DNA of 52,942 bases from Flavobacterium sp. UBA5153 (lineage in GTDB: Bacteria > Bacteroidota > Bacteroidia > Flavobacteriales > Flavobacteriaceae): contig DHXP01000017.1 of NCBI GenBank assembly GCA_002413745.1, positions 13,023 to 65,964 on the forward strand. Direction: 5' to 3'. Both the position numbers and the translations under genes were made by a program. Every line of letters begins with the position of its first letter. The first letter of the stretch is position 1. Positions 6,738 through 14,835 of the stretch are shown here, piece after piece. The notes beneath the pieces were generated by a model. It saw only the letters and a list, made by a program, of their open reading frames with translations, was not told the origin of the DNA and searched no databases.

Positions 6738-7397
6738 CTAAATATCTAATTTCAACTGTTCCGGCAACAATCTAAACGTCATTCGATGGTATTTCGTAAC
6801 ACCATATTTCCTTATGGCTTCCCGATGCTCTTTCGTGGGATAACCTTTGTTTTGCTTCCAATTGTACATTGGAAATTCCTCGTGAATCAGGTTCATATAA
6901 TCATCCCGATACGTTTTTGCCAGCACAGAAGCCGCTGCAATGCTCATATATTTCGAATCTCCTTTTACAATACTTTGATTGGGAATAGATTTCAATAATT
7001 CGATTTCAGCTTTAGAAAATTGTTTTCCAAAAGTGTTTTTTAAACCCAATTTTGCGTTCAACAACCTGTTGCCGTCCACAATAATAAATTCGGGTGTTAG
7101 ATTTAATTTCAAAATACATTCCTGCATTCCTTTCATTGAAGCATTCAGGATATTGATTTCATCAATTTCATTCGGATGTAAATGTGTTACAGCAAACGAA
7201 ATGGCTTGTTGTTCGATAATTGGCCTGAGTTTTTCCCTCGTTTTTTCGGATAATTGCTTACTGTCATTCAAGATTTCATTTTTAAAATCAGGAGGAAGAA
7301 TTACGGCCGCTGCGGTAACTGGACCGGCAAGACAACCGCGACCAGCTTCGTCGGTGCCGGTTTCTAAATATTGTGTTAAAAAATAATTACTTAACAT
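6738..7397 (-). CDS. rnhB: Ribonuclease HII
   Basis: Cuts the RNA strand of RNA-DNA hybrids and removes single ribonucleotides from DNA. The 219-residue protein is full length: [13 protein letters not shown] (about residues 14-26, with acidic residues D16 and E17), [34 protein letters not shown], and the C-terminal [14 protein letters not shown] and [17 protein letters not shown]. The ATG at 7397 fits the family. Its 3' end is the copy matched by the remnant at 2806-2858 on the far side of the accessory block. Confidence 0.95.
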   Translation of the reverse strand: MLSNYFLTQYLETGTDEAGRGCLAGPVTAAAVILPPDFKNEILNDSKQLSEKTREKLRPIIEQQAISFAVTHLHPNEIDEINILNASMKGMQECILKLNLTPEFIIVDGNRLLNAKLGLKNTFGKQFSKAEIELLKSIPNQSIVKGDSKYMSIAAASVLAKTYRDDYMNLIHEEFPMYNWKQNKGYPTKEHREAIRKYGVTKYHRMTFRLLPEQLKLDI

Positions 7398-7594
7398 TAG
7401 ATTAATTTTAGCAAAAATATAATTTTTTACACTATTTTTTAAATAATGTTGAATAAATAAGACTGTATTGTGTTGGTATTATGTTCATATCTATTTTTTA
7501 TTGTGAATAAAAAAATAATATTATCATAGATTTATGTTGTTTATTTAAGAAATTATTAAGATTTTTGCAAAATAACTAATTCAAATAAATTAAT

Positions 7595-10500
7595 ATGAGA
7601 TCAAAATTCAAATGGATTTTTACGCTATTTTTAGCGTTATCAATGCAGTTTTCTTTTGCACAAGAGAAAATAATTACGGGTGTAGTTTCAGACAATTCAG
7701 GTCCCATTCCGGGAGTAAATGTTATTGTTAAAGGAACAAAAAAATCAATACAAACTGATTTAGACGGGAAGTATTCTATTAAAGCAAGTGTGGGAGAAAT
7801 TTTAGTATTTTCTTTTGTAGGTATGCAGGAGATAACGGTTAAGGTTGGTACTTCTGATTCTTTAAACGTTAAGATGGCTTCAGATGCAGAAATGATGAAT
7901 GAAGTTGTTGTAATGGGGTATGTTACCAAAACTAAAAGTAACATGACAGGTAGTTCTAAACAACTTTCCGGAAGCGTTTTAAGTAGTGTTCCAACTGTTT
8001 CTGTTGATCAGGCTTTACAAGGTAAGGTAGCTGGTTTACAGGTTTCTAGTTCTTCAGGAACTCCGGGTTCGGTTCAGGATATTCGTATTAGAGGTGTAGG
8101 TTCAATTTCAGCAAATAATCAACCTTTGTATGTTATTGATGGCGTTCCTGTTGTAAGTGGAGATTTCTCAGGAGCTAATGATAATAGAACGAACCCAAAT
8201 GCGAGTACATCTTCTTCGATTTCTTCTTTGGCGGCAATAAATAGTAATGATATTGAAAGTATTACAGTTTTGAAAGATGCTTCTGCAACAGCTGCTTATG
8301 GTGCAAGAGGTTCTAATGGTGTAATTGTAATTACGACCAAAAAAGGTAAAACAGGAAAGGCGGTTTACAATTTTAGTAATTCTGTTGGTTTTCAAAACAA
8401 TGCTGTTGATGGAAGAAATGCTTTGACTGGAGATCAAAGAAAAGAGCTTTATTTAGATGCAATTTTTAATAGCTATGGAACGGCCAATGGTTTTGATAGA
8501 GCTGGTGCGCAAACTTGGTTGTTTAATACACCATTAGGACAAACTACAGATGGTAGGAATGGATCATTGGCAGATTGGGACGGAGTAAGTCATAATTGGG
8601 GAGAATTGTTAAAAAACAAAGATGCCTTAGTGCAAAATACTAATTTATCAGTTTCTTCAGGTGATGAGAAAGGTACGTTTAATGCATCTTTAGGTTATAA
8701 TAAGACAGAGGCAACCGTTAAGGGGGGGGAATTTAATCGTTTGACAGCTAACTTAGGTTTGACAAGAAAATTGAGCGAATCGCTTAAGTTTAGTTCTTCG
8801 AATTCCTTTTCTGAGGCAAAGCAAAATGGTATTTTAGAAGGATCGGGTACTTTTAGTAACCCTAATTTATCTAAATATTTCATGAATCCATGGATTAATC
8901 CTTATAATGCTGATGGTTCTTATAATATTGGTAGTGCTGCTGGTACTGGGCCAAAACCTTCAGATATTAATTATTGGACATCATTGCATAACACATTTTA
9001 TACTTTAGAGCATAATATTAAAAAGAATGATTTGGTTAGGCTTATGTCTAACAATACTTTGGATTGGAAAATTTCTAATCATTTCAAATACAAATCTGTA
9101 TTTGCTGTAGATTACATAATGAACACCTATCTTAATTATAATAATAGAATTCATGGAGATGGAAAAGCTCTTAATGGCTCTGTTTATCAAAATGTTAGAA
9201 AGAATGTAAATCTAGTTTCACAAAATTCGATTAACTATAATTTGAAATTAGACAAGCATAGTTTTGATGCCACTGCTTTATTCGAACATCAAAAAAATAA
9301 AAATGATTATCTTGGTGGTTATGGTGAAGGTATTGCTGCGGACGGTTTGAATTATTTAGATGTTGTTTCAAAAAATAAAACTGTTGAAGGAAATTATGTT
9401 GATTGGACAAATATTTCTTATTTAGGATTGTTCAACTATGGTTACGACAGTAGATATATATTAGATGCTACATACAGAAGAGAAGGATCATCTAAATTTG
9501 CAGAAAATTTCCGTTTTGGTGATTTTTGGTCGGTAGGTGCTGCTTGGAATATTTATAAAGAAGCATTTATGGAGGGATCAGTTTTTAATAATTTGAAACT
9601 GAGAGCATCTTATGGTACTTCTGGAAATAGTGGTATAAACGAGAATCAATATCAACGATTATTAGGATTTTCCGCTTCTTATGATTCGCAGCCAGTTCTT
9701 TATCCATCAGGTGTTGGGAATGGAACTTTAACTTGGGAGAAAAATAAAACTGCCGATGTAGGGTTTGAATTTGGTGTATTCAATAATAGATTTTCTGGAA
9801 GTGCATCCTACTATAATAGAAACACTTACGATTTATTGCAAAGTGTTCCAGTTTCATTGACTCAAGGAGTTACCTCTCAGTTAATGAATGTTGGTTCTGT
9901 TCTGAACAAAGGAATTGAAGTAGATATTAATTTTGAAATTATTAGAAGTAAAGATTTCCATTGGTCAATTTCTGCAAATTATGCACATAATGATAATAAA
10001 GTTGAAAAGCTTGCAAAGGATTTAGCAGGGAAGGATATTGAAATTGTTTCAGGTACAAGAATTACCAAAGTTGGTGAATCAATTAATACTTGGAATATGC
10101 GTAAATGGGCTGGAGTAGATCCGGCAAATGGTTTGCCATTATGGTTTGTTAATGGTCAAGATGGAGCAACAACATCTATCTATAATGATGCTAAAGTTGC
10201 TATGCAAGGAAAATCGGCTCCTGTTTTTTCTGGTGGTTTCGGAACTCATGCTGATTACAAAGGTGTTTACTTTGATGTTTCATTTTATTATGCAGGAGGG
10301 CATAAAGTTTTTGAGGATTGGGCTTCTTATACTCAAAGTACAGGGAATTATACTTTCGCAACTTTTAATGGTACGGAAAACCTAATGGACAGATGGCAAA
10401 AACCTGGTGATATTGTTTCAACTCCAAAAATGGAAATTGGAAGTGGAAGAAGTGCTGCATCTACATCAACACGGTTTTTGTATGGTGGGGATTATTTAAG

Positions 10501-10717
10501 AATGAAAGATTTAGTATTGGGTTATCAATTTAACCAAGGGATTCTTAAAGCCATGGGACTTGCAGGATTAGACATGTCAGTAAGAGGAACTAATTTGTTG
10601 ACTTTTGTAAAAGACAGCAATTTGAAGTACGATCCAGAAGTACGAGCTGATGGTTTAACTCGTTTAGTTAGCCCTCCTGTAAAATCAGTAGTATTTGCAA
10701 TTAATCTAAAATTATAA
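7595..10717 (+). CDS. SusC/RagA-family TonB-dependent outer-membrane transporter
   Basis: Imports a ligand, usually a glycan or peptide, across the outer membrane using TonB energy. The 1040-residue protein has a signal peptide (1-22, ending FSFA), a carboxypeptidase-regulatory-like domain (about 25-100, GVVSDNSGPIPGVNVIVKGT), a plug domain (about 110-250, including LQGKVAGLQV, IRIRGVGS and PLYVIDGVP) and a long beta-barrel ending in a typical hydrophobic strand (VFAINLKL). Only four bases separate it from the susD-like gene, so both are co-transcribed. No hydrolase, peptidase or sensor gene lies next to the pair, so the substrate cannot be told. The preceding 200 nt are AT-rich and hold no gene. 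Confidence 0.93.
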   Translation: MRSKFKWIFTLFLALSMQFSFAQEKIITGVVSDNSGPIPGVNVIVKGTKKSIQTDLDGKYSIKASVGEILVFSFVGMQEITVKVGTSDSLNVKMASDAEMMNEVVVMGYVTKTKSNMTGSSKQLSGSVLSSVPTVSVDQALQGKVAGLQVSSSSGTPGSVQDIRIRGVGSISANNQPLYVIDGVPVVSGDFSGANDNRTNPNASTSSSISSLAAINSNDIESITVLKDASATAAYGARGSNGVIVITTKKGKTGKAVYNFSNSVGFQNNAVDGRNALTGDQRKELYLDAIFNSYGTANGFDRAGAQTWLFNTPLGQTTDGRNGSLADWDGVSHNWGELLKNKDALVQNTNLSVSSGDEKGTFNASLGYNKTEATVKGGEFNRLTANLGLTRKLSESLKFSSSNSFSEAKQNGILEGSGTFSNPNLSKYFMNPWINPYNADGSYNIGSAAGTGPKPSDINYWTSLHNTFYTLEHNIKKNDLVRLMSNNTLDWKISNHFKYKSVFAVDYIMNTYLNYNNRIHGDGKALNGSVYQNVRKNVNLVSQNSINYNLKLDKHSFDATALFEHQKNKNDYLGGYGEGIAADGLNYLDVVSKNKTVEGNYVDWTNISYLGLFNYGYDSRYILDATYRREGSSKFAENFRFGDFWSVGAAWNIYKEAFMEGSVFNNLKLRASYGTSGNSGINENQYQRLLGFSASYDSQPVLYPSGVGNGTLTWEKNKTADVGFEFGVFNNRFSGSASYYNRNTYDLLQSVPVSLTQGVTSQLMNVGSVLNKGIEVDINFEIIRSKDFHWSISANYAHNDNKVEKLAKDLAGKDIEIVSGTRITKVGESINTWNMRKWAGVDPANGLPLWFVNGQDGATTSIYNDAKVAMQGKSAPVFSGGFGTHADYKGVYFDVSFYYAGGHKVFEDWASYTQSTGNYTFATFNGTENLMDRWQKPGDIVSTPKMEIGSGRSAASTSTRFLYGGDYLRMKDLVLGYQFNQGILKAMGLAGLDMSVRGTNLLTFVKDSNLKYDPEVRADGLTRLVSPPVKSVVFAINLKL

Positions 10718-10721
10718 GAAA

Positions 10722-12095
10722 ATGAAAAAAATAATATATACTGTTTTGGTTTTTTCTGGAATTTTTTTAAATTCTTGTACAGAAAAAGATCTTGAACCTA
10801 CTTTGACCGTTAATAAAGACGTTAATGTAATATCTAATGTAGGGGATTTGAAAGGTTTACTCAGTGGGGCTTATGATAGAATGACTTCTGCCACATACTA
10901 CGGAAGAAATGTAATAGTTTTTGGCGATGTTCGTTCTGATAATGCATATGCAAATGGAACTTCAGGTAGGTTTTTAACTTCTGGGGCTATGGATATGACT
11001 AATTCTAATGTTGACGCCGATGATGCTTTTCTACAGATGTATAGTGTTATTGCTAATTGTAATATTATTATAAATGCTAACATATCTGGAGATCAAGTAG
11101 CTATTGATCATGTCAAAGGTCAGGCAATGGCTTTACGTGCATTAGTTCATTATGATTTGGTACGTATTTTTGGACAACAGCATGTTGGAACGGGAGGGTT
11201 GAGTGCCTTAGGTGTAGCTTATGTTAAACAATTTTTGGCGCCAACAGAAATGAAGCCAAAAAGAAATACTGTAGGAGAAGTTAAATCTTTTATTTATGAT
11301 GATTTAGATAAAGCTTTAACAATGATGACTCCTTCTTTAAATGGAGATAAAAAAACTATTAGAACTTTTACGGTTAATGCTATTAAAGCTAGAGTTGCGC
11401 TTTATTTTGGGGATTGGGCTATTGCCAAAACGGCATCTCAAGCCGTAATCACCGGAAGTGGAGCCAGAGTACTTACTGCAGCTGAATACCCTGCAGCATT
11501 TAAAGCAAACCTGCAAGCAAATTCAATATTTGAATTAGTTTTTGCTTCTGATGATAACCGCGGGAATGACAGTTTGTATAATATTTTTAACAATACTGCT
11601 TATGGAGATGTTGTTGCTTTGCAAGATTTAAAAGATCAATTCTCTTCAACTGATGTTAGAGGAGGTATGATTACAATACAAGAAAAATCTCGTTTGAGAA
11701 ATACTGGTAAGTTTACAAAAGCAGACATCAACGTTGTGTTGTTTAGATTTGAAGAAATGTTGTTGATAAATGCAGAAGCTTCTTTTAGACTTAATGCAGC
11801 TGATCCTTCAGCTTTGACAAATTTAAATCTTGTAGCGACAAACCGTGGAGCAGTGGCTTATGCTGCGGTGTCGATTGATAATATTCTTTTAGAGCGTAGG
11901 AAGGAACTATGCTTTGAAGGTTTTAGATTTGATGATATTGCAAGAACTAAAAAGGATATGCCTATTGTAGATGCCGTTAGGCAGACTTATGATGATTTAG
12001 GACCGCTTATTTATGGAAGTTATAGATATGCATTTCCAATTCCATTAAGAGAAATGAATGCTAATTCAAATTCTGATCAAAATAAAGGATACTAA
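10722..12095 (+). CDS. SusD/RagB-family surface lipoprotein
   Basis: Lid and ligand-binding partner of the SusC-type transporter, held in the outer membrane by lipid. The 457-residue protein has a lipoprotein signal (MKKIIYTVLVFSGIFLNSC, with the acylated Cys19), SusD-type helical repeats (GQAMALRALVHYDLVRIFGQ, about 127-147, is the usual TPR-like stretch) and the conserved C-terminal LLERRKELCFEGFRFDDIAR. It follows its partner after four bases and is ended by a strong terminator at 12121. Confidence 0.92.
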   Translation: MKKIIYTVLVFSGIFLNSCTEKDLEPTLTVNKDVNVISNVGDLKGLLSGAYDRMTSATYYGRNVIVFGDVRSDNAYANGTSGRFLTSGAMDMTNSNVDADDAFLQMYSVIANCNIIINANISGDQVAIDHVKGQAMALRALVHYDLVRIFGQQHVGTGGLSALGVAYVKQFLAPTEMKPKRNTVGEVKSFIYDDLDKALTMMTPSLNGDKKTIRTFTVNAIKARVALYFGDWAIAKTASQAVITGSGARVLTAAEYPAAFKANLQANSIFELVFASDDNRGNDSLYNIFNNTAYGDVVALQDLKDQFSSTDVRGGMITIQEKSRLRNTGKFTKADINVVLFRFEEMLLINAEASFRLNAADPSALTNLNLVATNRGAVAYAAVSIDNILLERRKELCFEGFRFDDIARTKKDMPIVDAVRQTYDDLGPLIYGSYRYAFPIPLREMNANSNSDQNKGY

Positions 12096-12120
12096 TCAAT
12101 AATTAGTTTTTATATTAACA

Positions 12121-12154
12121 AAAAACCCGATTGCAGATGCAATCGGGTTTTTTT
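12121..12154 (+). terminator. Terminator of the susC/susD operon
   Basis: The stem CCCGATTGCA (12126-12135) pairs perfectly with 12138-12147 and is followed by a T7 run. An A run precedes it. It lies 25 nt after the susD-like stop codon. Confidence 0.9.
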
Positions 12155-12250
12155 ATTTCTCTTAATTTACTTTTTTTATTTATATGTTTTTTCATTTACC
12201 TTTGCTTGAATAAAATTCTTGAATAATTACCTAATTATATACCGTTCCAA

Positions 12251-14191
12251 ATGAGGATTCTCTTTTTCTTATATCTTTTAGTATTACCAACATTCCTGTT
12301 TTCTCAAGAAAAAAAGACTAATGAATTAGACTATAATAGCAAATACAACCGCTCGGATTCAATAAAAAAACCAAAAAAAGTAGCTACCATAGATTTATAT
12401 CGAGTGATTACACTGGAGCGCGACACCACTTATATTGACACTTCCTTAACGATAAAAAAAGCATATAGTTTCAATTATTTGAGAAAAGACACTTTTGGGC
12501 TTTTGGCTTTTCCTAATGAAGGGCAAACCTATAATACTTTACAATATAGTTTAACGGATTTTTCTCCCTTTCCCGAATTTGGTTTCAAGGCAAAGCATTT
12601 TAATTTTTTGGAAGCAAATCAAATACGATATTGTTCCGTTGCGACTCCGGTTACAGAATTATATTTCAAAACCGTGATGCAGCAAGGACAATCTGTTGAC
12701 TCATTTATAACCTTAAACACTTCTCCGAGATTCAATTTTTCTATTGCTTATAGAGGATTGCGATCTGCCGGAAAGTATATCAATCAATTGTCAAGCACCG
12801 GAAATTTCAGGTTCACCACAAGTTACAACACAAAAGACGAGCGCTATTATGCCAATGCGCATTTTACTTCCCAAGACATTTCAAATGGCGAAAATGGTGG
12901 AATCACGACTATTGATAATTTTGAGAGTGAAGATCCTGCTTATAAAAACAGGGCTAGATTCGAAGTTTATTTTAATGATGCAAAATCATTCCTGAAAGGG
13001 AAACGAGTGTTTTTGGACCATTTTTTTAGAATCAATGCGGTTAAGGGAGACAACAATTTGTATGTTGCCCATCAATTTAATTATGAAAATAAATTTTTCG
13101 AATACAATCAAGCAACAGTTCCGTCAAATGTTGGTGCTACAACGGTCTATAGATTTGGTGATTCTTACAAAACCAGTGGGATAAATGACCAAACTCATTA
13201 CAATAAAATGTACAATAAGGCAGCACTTATTTATGAAAATACGAGCTTGGGGAAATTTCAGTTTTTTATCGATGATTTTAGAACCAGTTATTACTACCAC
13301 CAAATATTAATTTTAGACAGCCAGACCATTCCTGCGGCATTAAACCTAAGAATAAACAGTGTGGGAGGTCAATATGACTATCAAAAAAACAAATGGAACG
13401 GCAAATTTTTATATTCAAGATCCATTACAAATCAATCCTTGTCGAATCTGGACGCCAAGATGCGATATGATTTGAATGAAGAAACTCAATTGTCATTTGA
13501 ATACCAAAACATAAACAAATTGCCTAATAATAATTATGATTTGTACCAAAGCAGCTACGTAAATTACAACTGGTACAATGAATTCAAGAACGAAAAAATA
13601 AACTCGATTAATGCCAATGTAACTACGCCTTGGTTTGATGCGTCGCTACAATTTCTAACCTTAAATGACCATTTGTATTTTGATAATGTGGCTACCGATG
13701 CAACAACCCAAATAGTAAGACCAAACCAATACAATGGCACCATAAATTATTTGTCGGTTAAAGTGGGCAAAGAATTAAAATTCGGAAAATTTGCATTGGA
13801 CAACACCCTTTTATATCAAAAAGCGGATCAGCAGGATTATATTCTAAACGTACCCGAAATTGTCACAAGAAACACGCTTTACTATTCTAATACGATGTTC
13901 CATAAAGCCTTGTTTTTGCAAACAGGAGTGACCTTGAACTATTTTACAAAATATTATGCGAATGACTATAATCCGGTAATTGGCGAGTTTTTCGTTCAAA
14001 ACAAGAAAGAAATCGGTAATTTTCCAAACCTCGATTTTTTCTTTAATGCCCGGATTCAAAGGACTAGAATTTATTTAATAGCCGAACATTTTAATTCGGC
14101 TTATACAGGAAATAATTTCTATTCGGCACCCAATACTCCGTACCGCGATTTTATGATTCGATTTGGTTTGGTTTGGAATTTCTTCGAATAA
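12251..14191 (+). CDS. Putative outer-membrane porin (Porin_10-like)
   Basis: Probably a beta-barrel channel of the outer membrane. The 646-residue protein begins with a signal peptide (MRILFFLYLLVLPTFLFSQ), then a Ser/Lys-rich linker. The remainder is made of alternating aromatic and polar strands typical of a barrel and ends in RFGLVWNFFE, with a terminal aromatic residue. The opening block ITLERDTTYIDTSLTIKKAY and the later LLAFPNEGQTYNTLQYS match my memory of the Bacteroidota putative porin family. It starts 155 nt after the susD-like gene, beyond a terminator, so it is its own unit. Confidence 0.8.
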   Translation: MRILFFLYLLVLPTFLFSQEKKTNELDYNSKYNRSDSIKKPKKVATIDLYRVITLERDTTYIDTSLTIKKAYSFNYLRKDTFGLLAFPNEGQTYNTLQYSLTDFSPFPEFGFKAKHFNFLEANQIRYCSVATPVTELYFKTVMQQGQSVDSFITLNTSPRFNFSIAYRGLRSAGKYINQLSSTGNFRFTTSYNTKDERYYANAHFTSQDISNGENGGITTIDNFESEDPAYKNRARFEVYFNDAKSFLKGKRVFLDHFFRINAVKGDNNLYVAHQFNYENKFFEYNQATVPSNVGATTVYRFGDSYKTSGINDQTHYNKMYNKAALIYENTSLGKFQFFIDDFRTSYYYHQILILDSQTIPAALNLRINSVGGQYDYQKNKWNGKFLYSRSITNQSLSNLDAKMRYDLNEETQLSFEYQNINKLPNNNYDLYQSSYVNYNWYNEFKNEKINSINANVTTPWFDASLQFLTLNDHLYFDNVATDATTQIVRPNQYNGTINYLSVKVGKELKFGKFALDNTLLYQKADQQDYILNVPEIVTRNTLYYSNTMFHKALFLQTGVTLNYFTKYYANDYNPVIGEFFVQNKKEIGNFPNLDFFFNARIQRTRIYLIAEHFNSAYTGNNFYSAPNTPYRDFMIRFGLVWNFFE

Positions 14192-14211
14192 ATTTTAAAT
14201 TCTTTTTTAAA

Positions 14212-14355
14212 ATGAAATATTCAGAAAATATATTAGGCACAATCGAGGAAGTTTCCAGATTGTTTACCAAAGAAAACGAAGTGGTTTTGGTAGATTTAGA
14301 AAACGGAAGCCACCATATTATTACCAAATCGGATATTATTGGTTCGATAAAATAG
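14212..14355 (+). CDS. Small conserved-looking protein (47 aa)
   Basis: Function unknown. I take the ATG at 14212 (MKYSENILGTIEEVSRLFTK); the longer frame from 14173 runs back into the porin gene. It is soluble, acidic at its start and beta-rich at its end (VVLVDLENGSHHIITKSDIIG). It lies 20 nt after the porin stop and may be co-transcribed. A repeat and a terminator follow. Confidence 0.55.
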   Translation: MKYSENILGTIEEVSRLFTKENEVVLVDLENGSHHIITKSDIIGSIK

Positions 14356-14365
14356 TTTTAGATTT

Positions 14366-14388
14366 GTCTTCCCGAGCGCAGTCGAGGG
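14366..14388 (+). repeat. Dispersed repeat A, copy 2
   Basis: A 23-nt variant, GTCTTCCCGAGCGCAGTCGAGGG. It sits directly after the 47-aa gene, as copies 1 and 3 sit after lipB and the DUF2851 gene. Confidence 0.65.
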
Positions 14389-14400
14389 ATTTTAAAATAC

Positions 14401-14434
14401 ACCTGCAAGGTTTTTTGAACCTTGCAGGTTTTTT
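14401..14434 (+). terminator. Terminator after the porin/47-aa unit
   Basis: A perfect 12-bp stem (ACCTGCAAGGTT at 14401-14412 with 14418-14429), a 5-nt loop and a T6 run. It separates the porin unit from the convergent XRE regulator gene. Confidence 0.85.
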
Positions 14435-14494
14435 GCTTTATAGTGTTGCGGGTTGACGGAAAACTTTTTAATAGCCATAAATTATATTGATATT

Positions 14495-14734
14495 TTATTG
14501 AGTTTTAAAAAGATCTTTAACCTCTATTTTAAGTGCTTCAACTATTTTTAGCATTGTGCTTACTTTCATTTCTTGTTTTCCTTTAATATATTTTCTTAGA
14601 TTTTCAACATCCATATCAGCATCGTGAGCAACTTCTCTAGTTTTCAATCCTTTTTCTTTGATAATTTCCTCAATACGCTTCCCTAAAAGGAGAATTTCTT
14701 GACTCATTTCCGATTTCCGAACTCTTTTTTCCAT
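14495..14734 (-). CDS. XRE-family helix-turn-helix regulator
   Basis: A small DNA-binding repressor-type protein of 79 residues. The HTH region spans about residues 15-70: EEIIKEKGLKTREVAHDADM forms the first helices and DVENLRKYIKGKQEMKVSTM the recognition part, followed by LLKIVEALKIEVKDLF, the usual XRE ending. It is divergent from the type III modification gene, whose ATG lies 101 nt away, so it probably controls the restriction-modification genes as C-proteins do in other systems, and itself. A 13-nt palindrome just before its ATG is a candidate operator. An internal ATG at 14707 is an alternative start. Confidence 0.8.
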   Translation of the reverse strand: MEKRVRKSEMSQEILLLGKRIEEIIKEKGLKTREVAHDADMDVENLRKYIKGKQEMKVSTMLKIVEALKIEVKDLFKTQ

Positions 14735-14739
14735 AATTG

Positions 14740-14752
14740 GAAAGTTACTTTC
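14740..14752. promoter_or_regulatory. Candidate operator of the XRE regulator
   Basis: GAAAGTTACTTTC is a perfect palindrome around a central T, 5 nt upstream of the XRE start codon and between the divergent regulator and mod genes. Its place suits self-repression. There is no second copy nearby to support it. Confidence 0.35.
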
Positions 14753-14786
14753 GTCTGATTAAATAAATAGGATTGTATGAATCGGG

Positions 14787-14815
14787 TTGTATTCAACTGT
14801 TTTTTTATATATTTG
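14787..14815 (+). promoter_or_regulatory. Promoter of the type III mod gene
   Basis: TTG (14787-14789), an 18-nt spacer and TATATTTG (14808-14815) fit the Bacteroidota -33/-7 promoter. The mod ATG is 20 nt downstream. Confidence 0.6.
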
Positions 14816-14835
14816 GAAAAATATAAATGATTTAA

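Noticed and set aside
7595-12095. Complete polysaccharide utilisation locus
   Set aside because: Only the SusC/SusD pair is present; no glycoside hydrolase, sulfatase, peptidase or hybrid two-component gene is adjacent.
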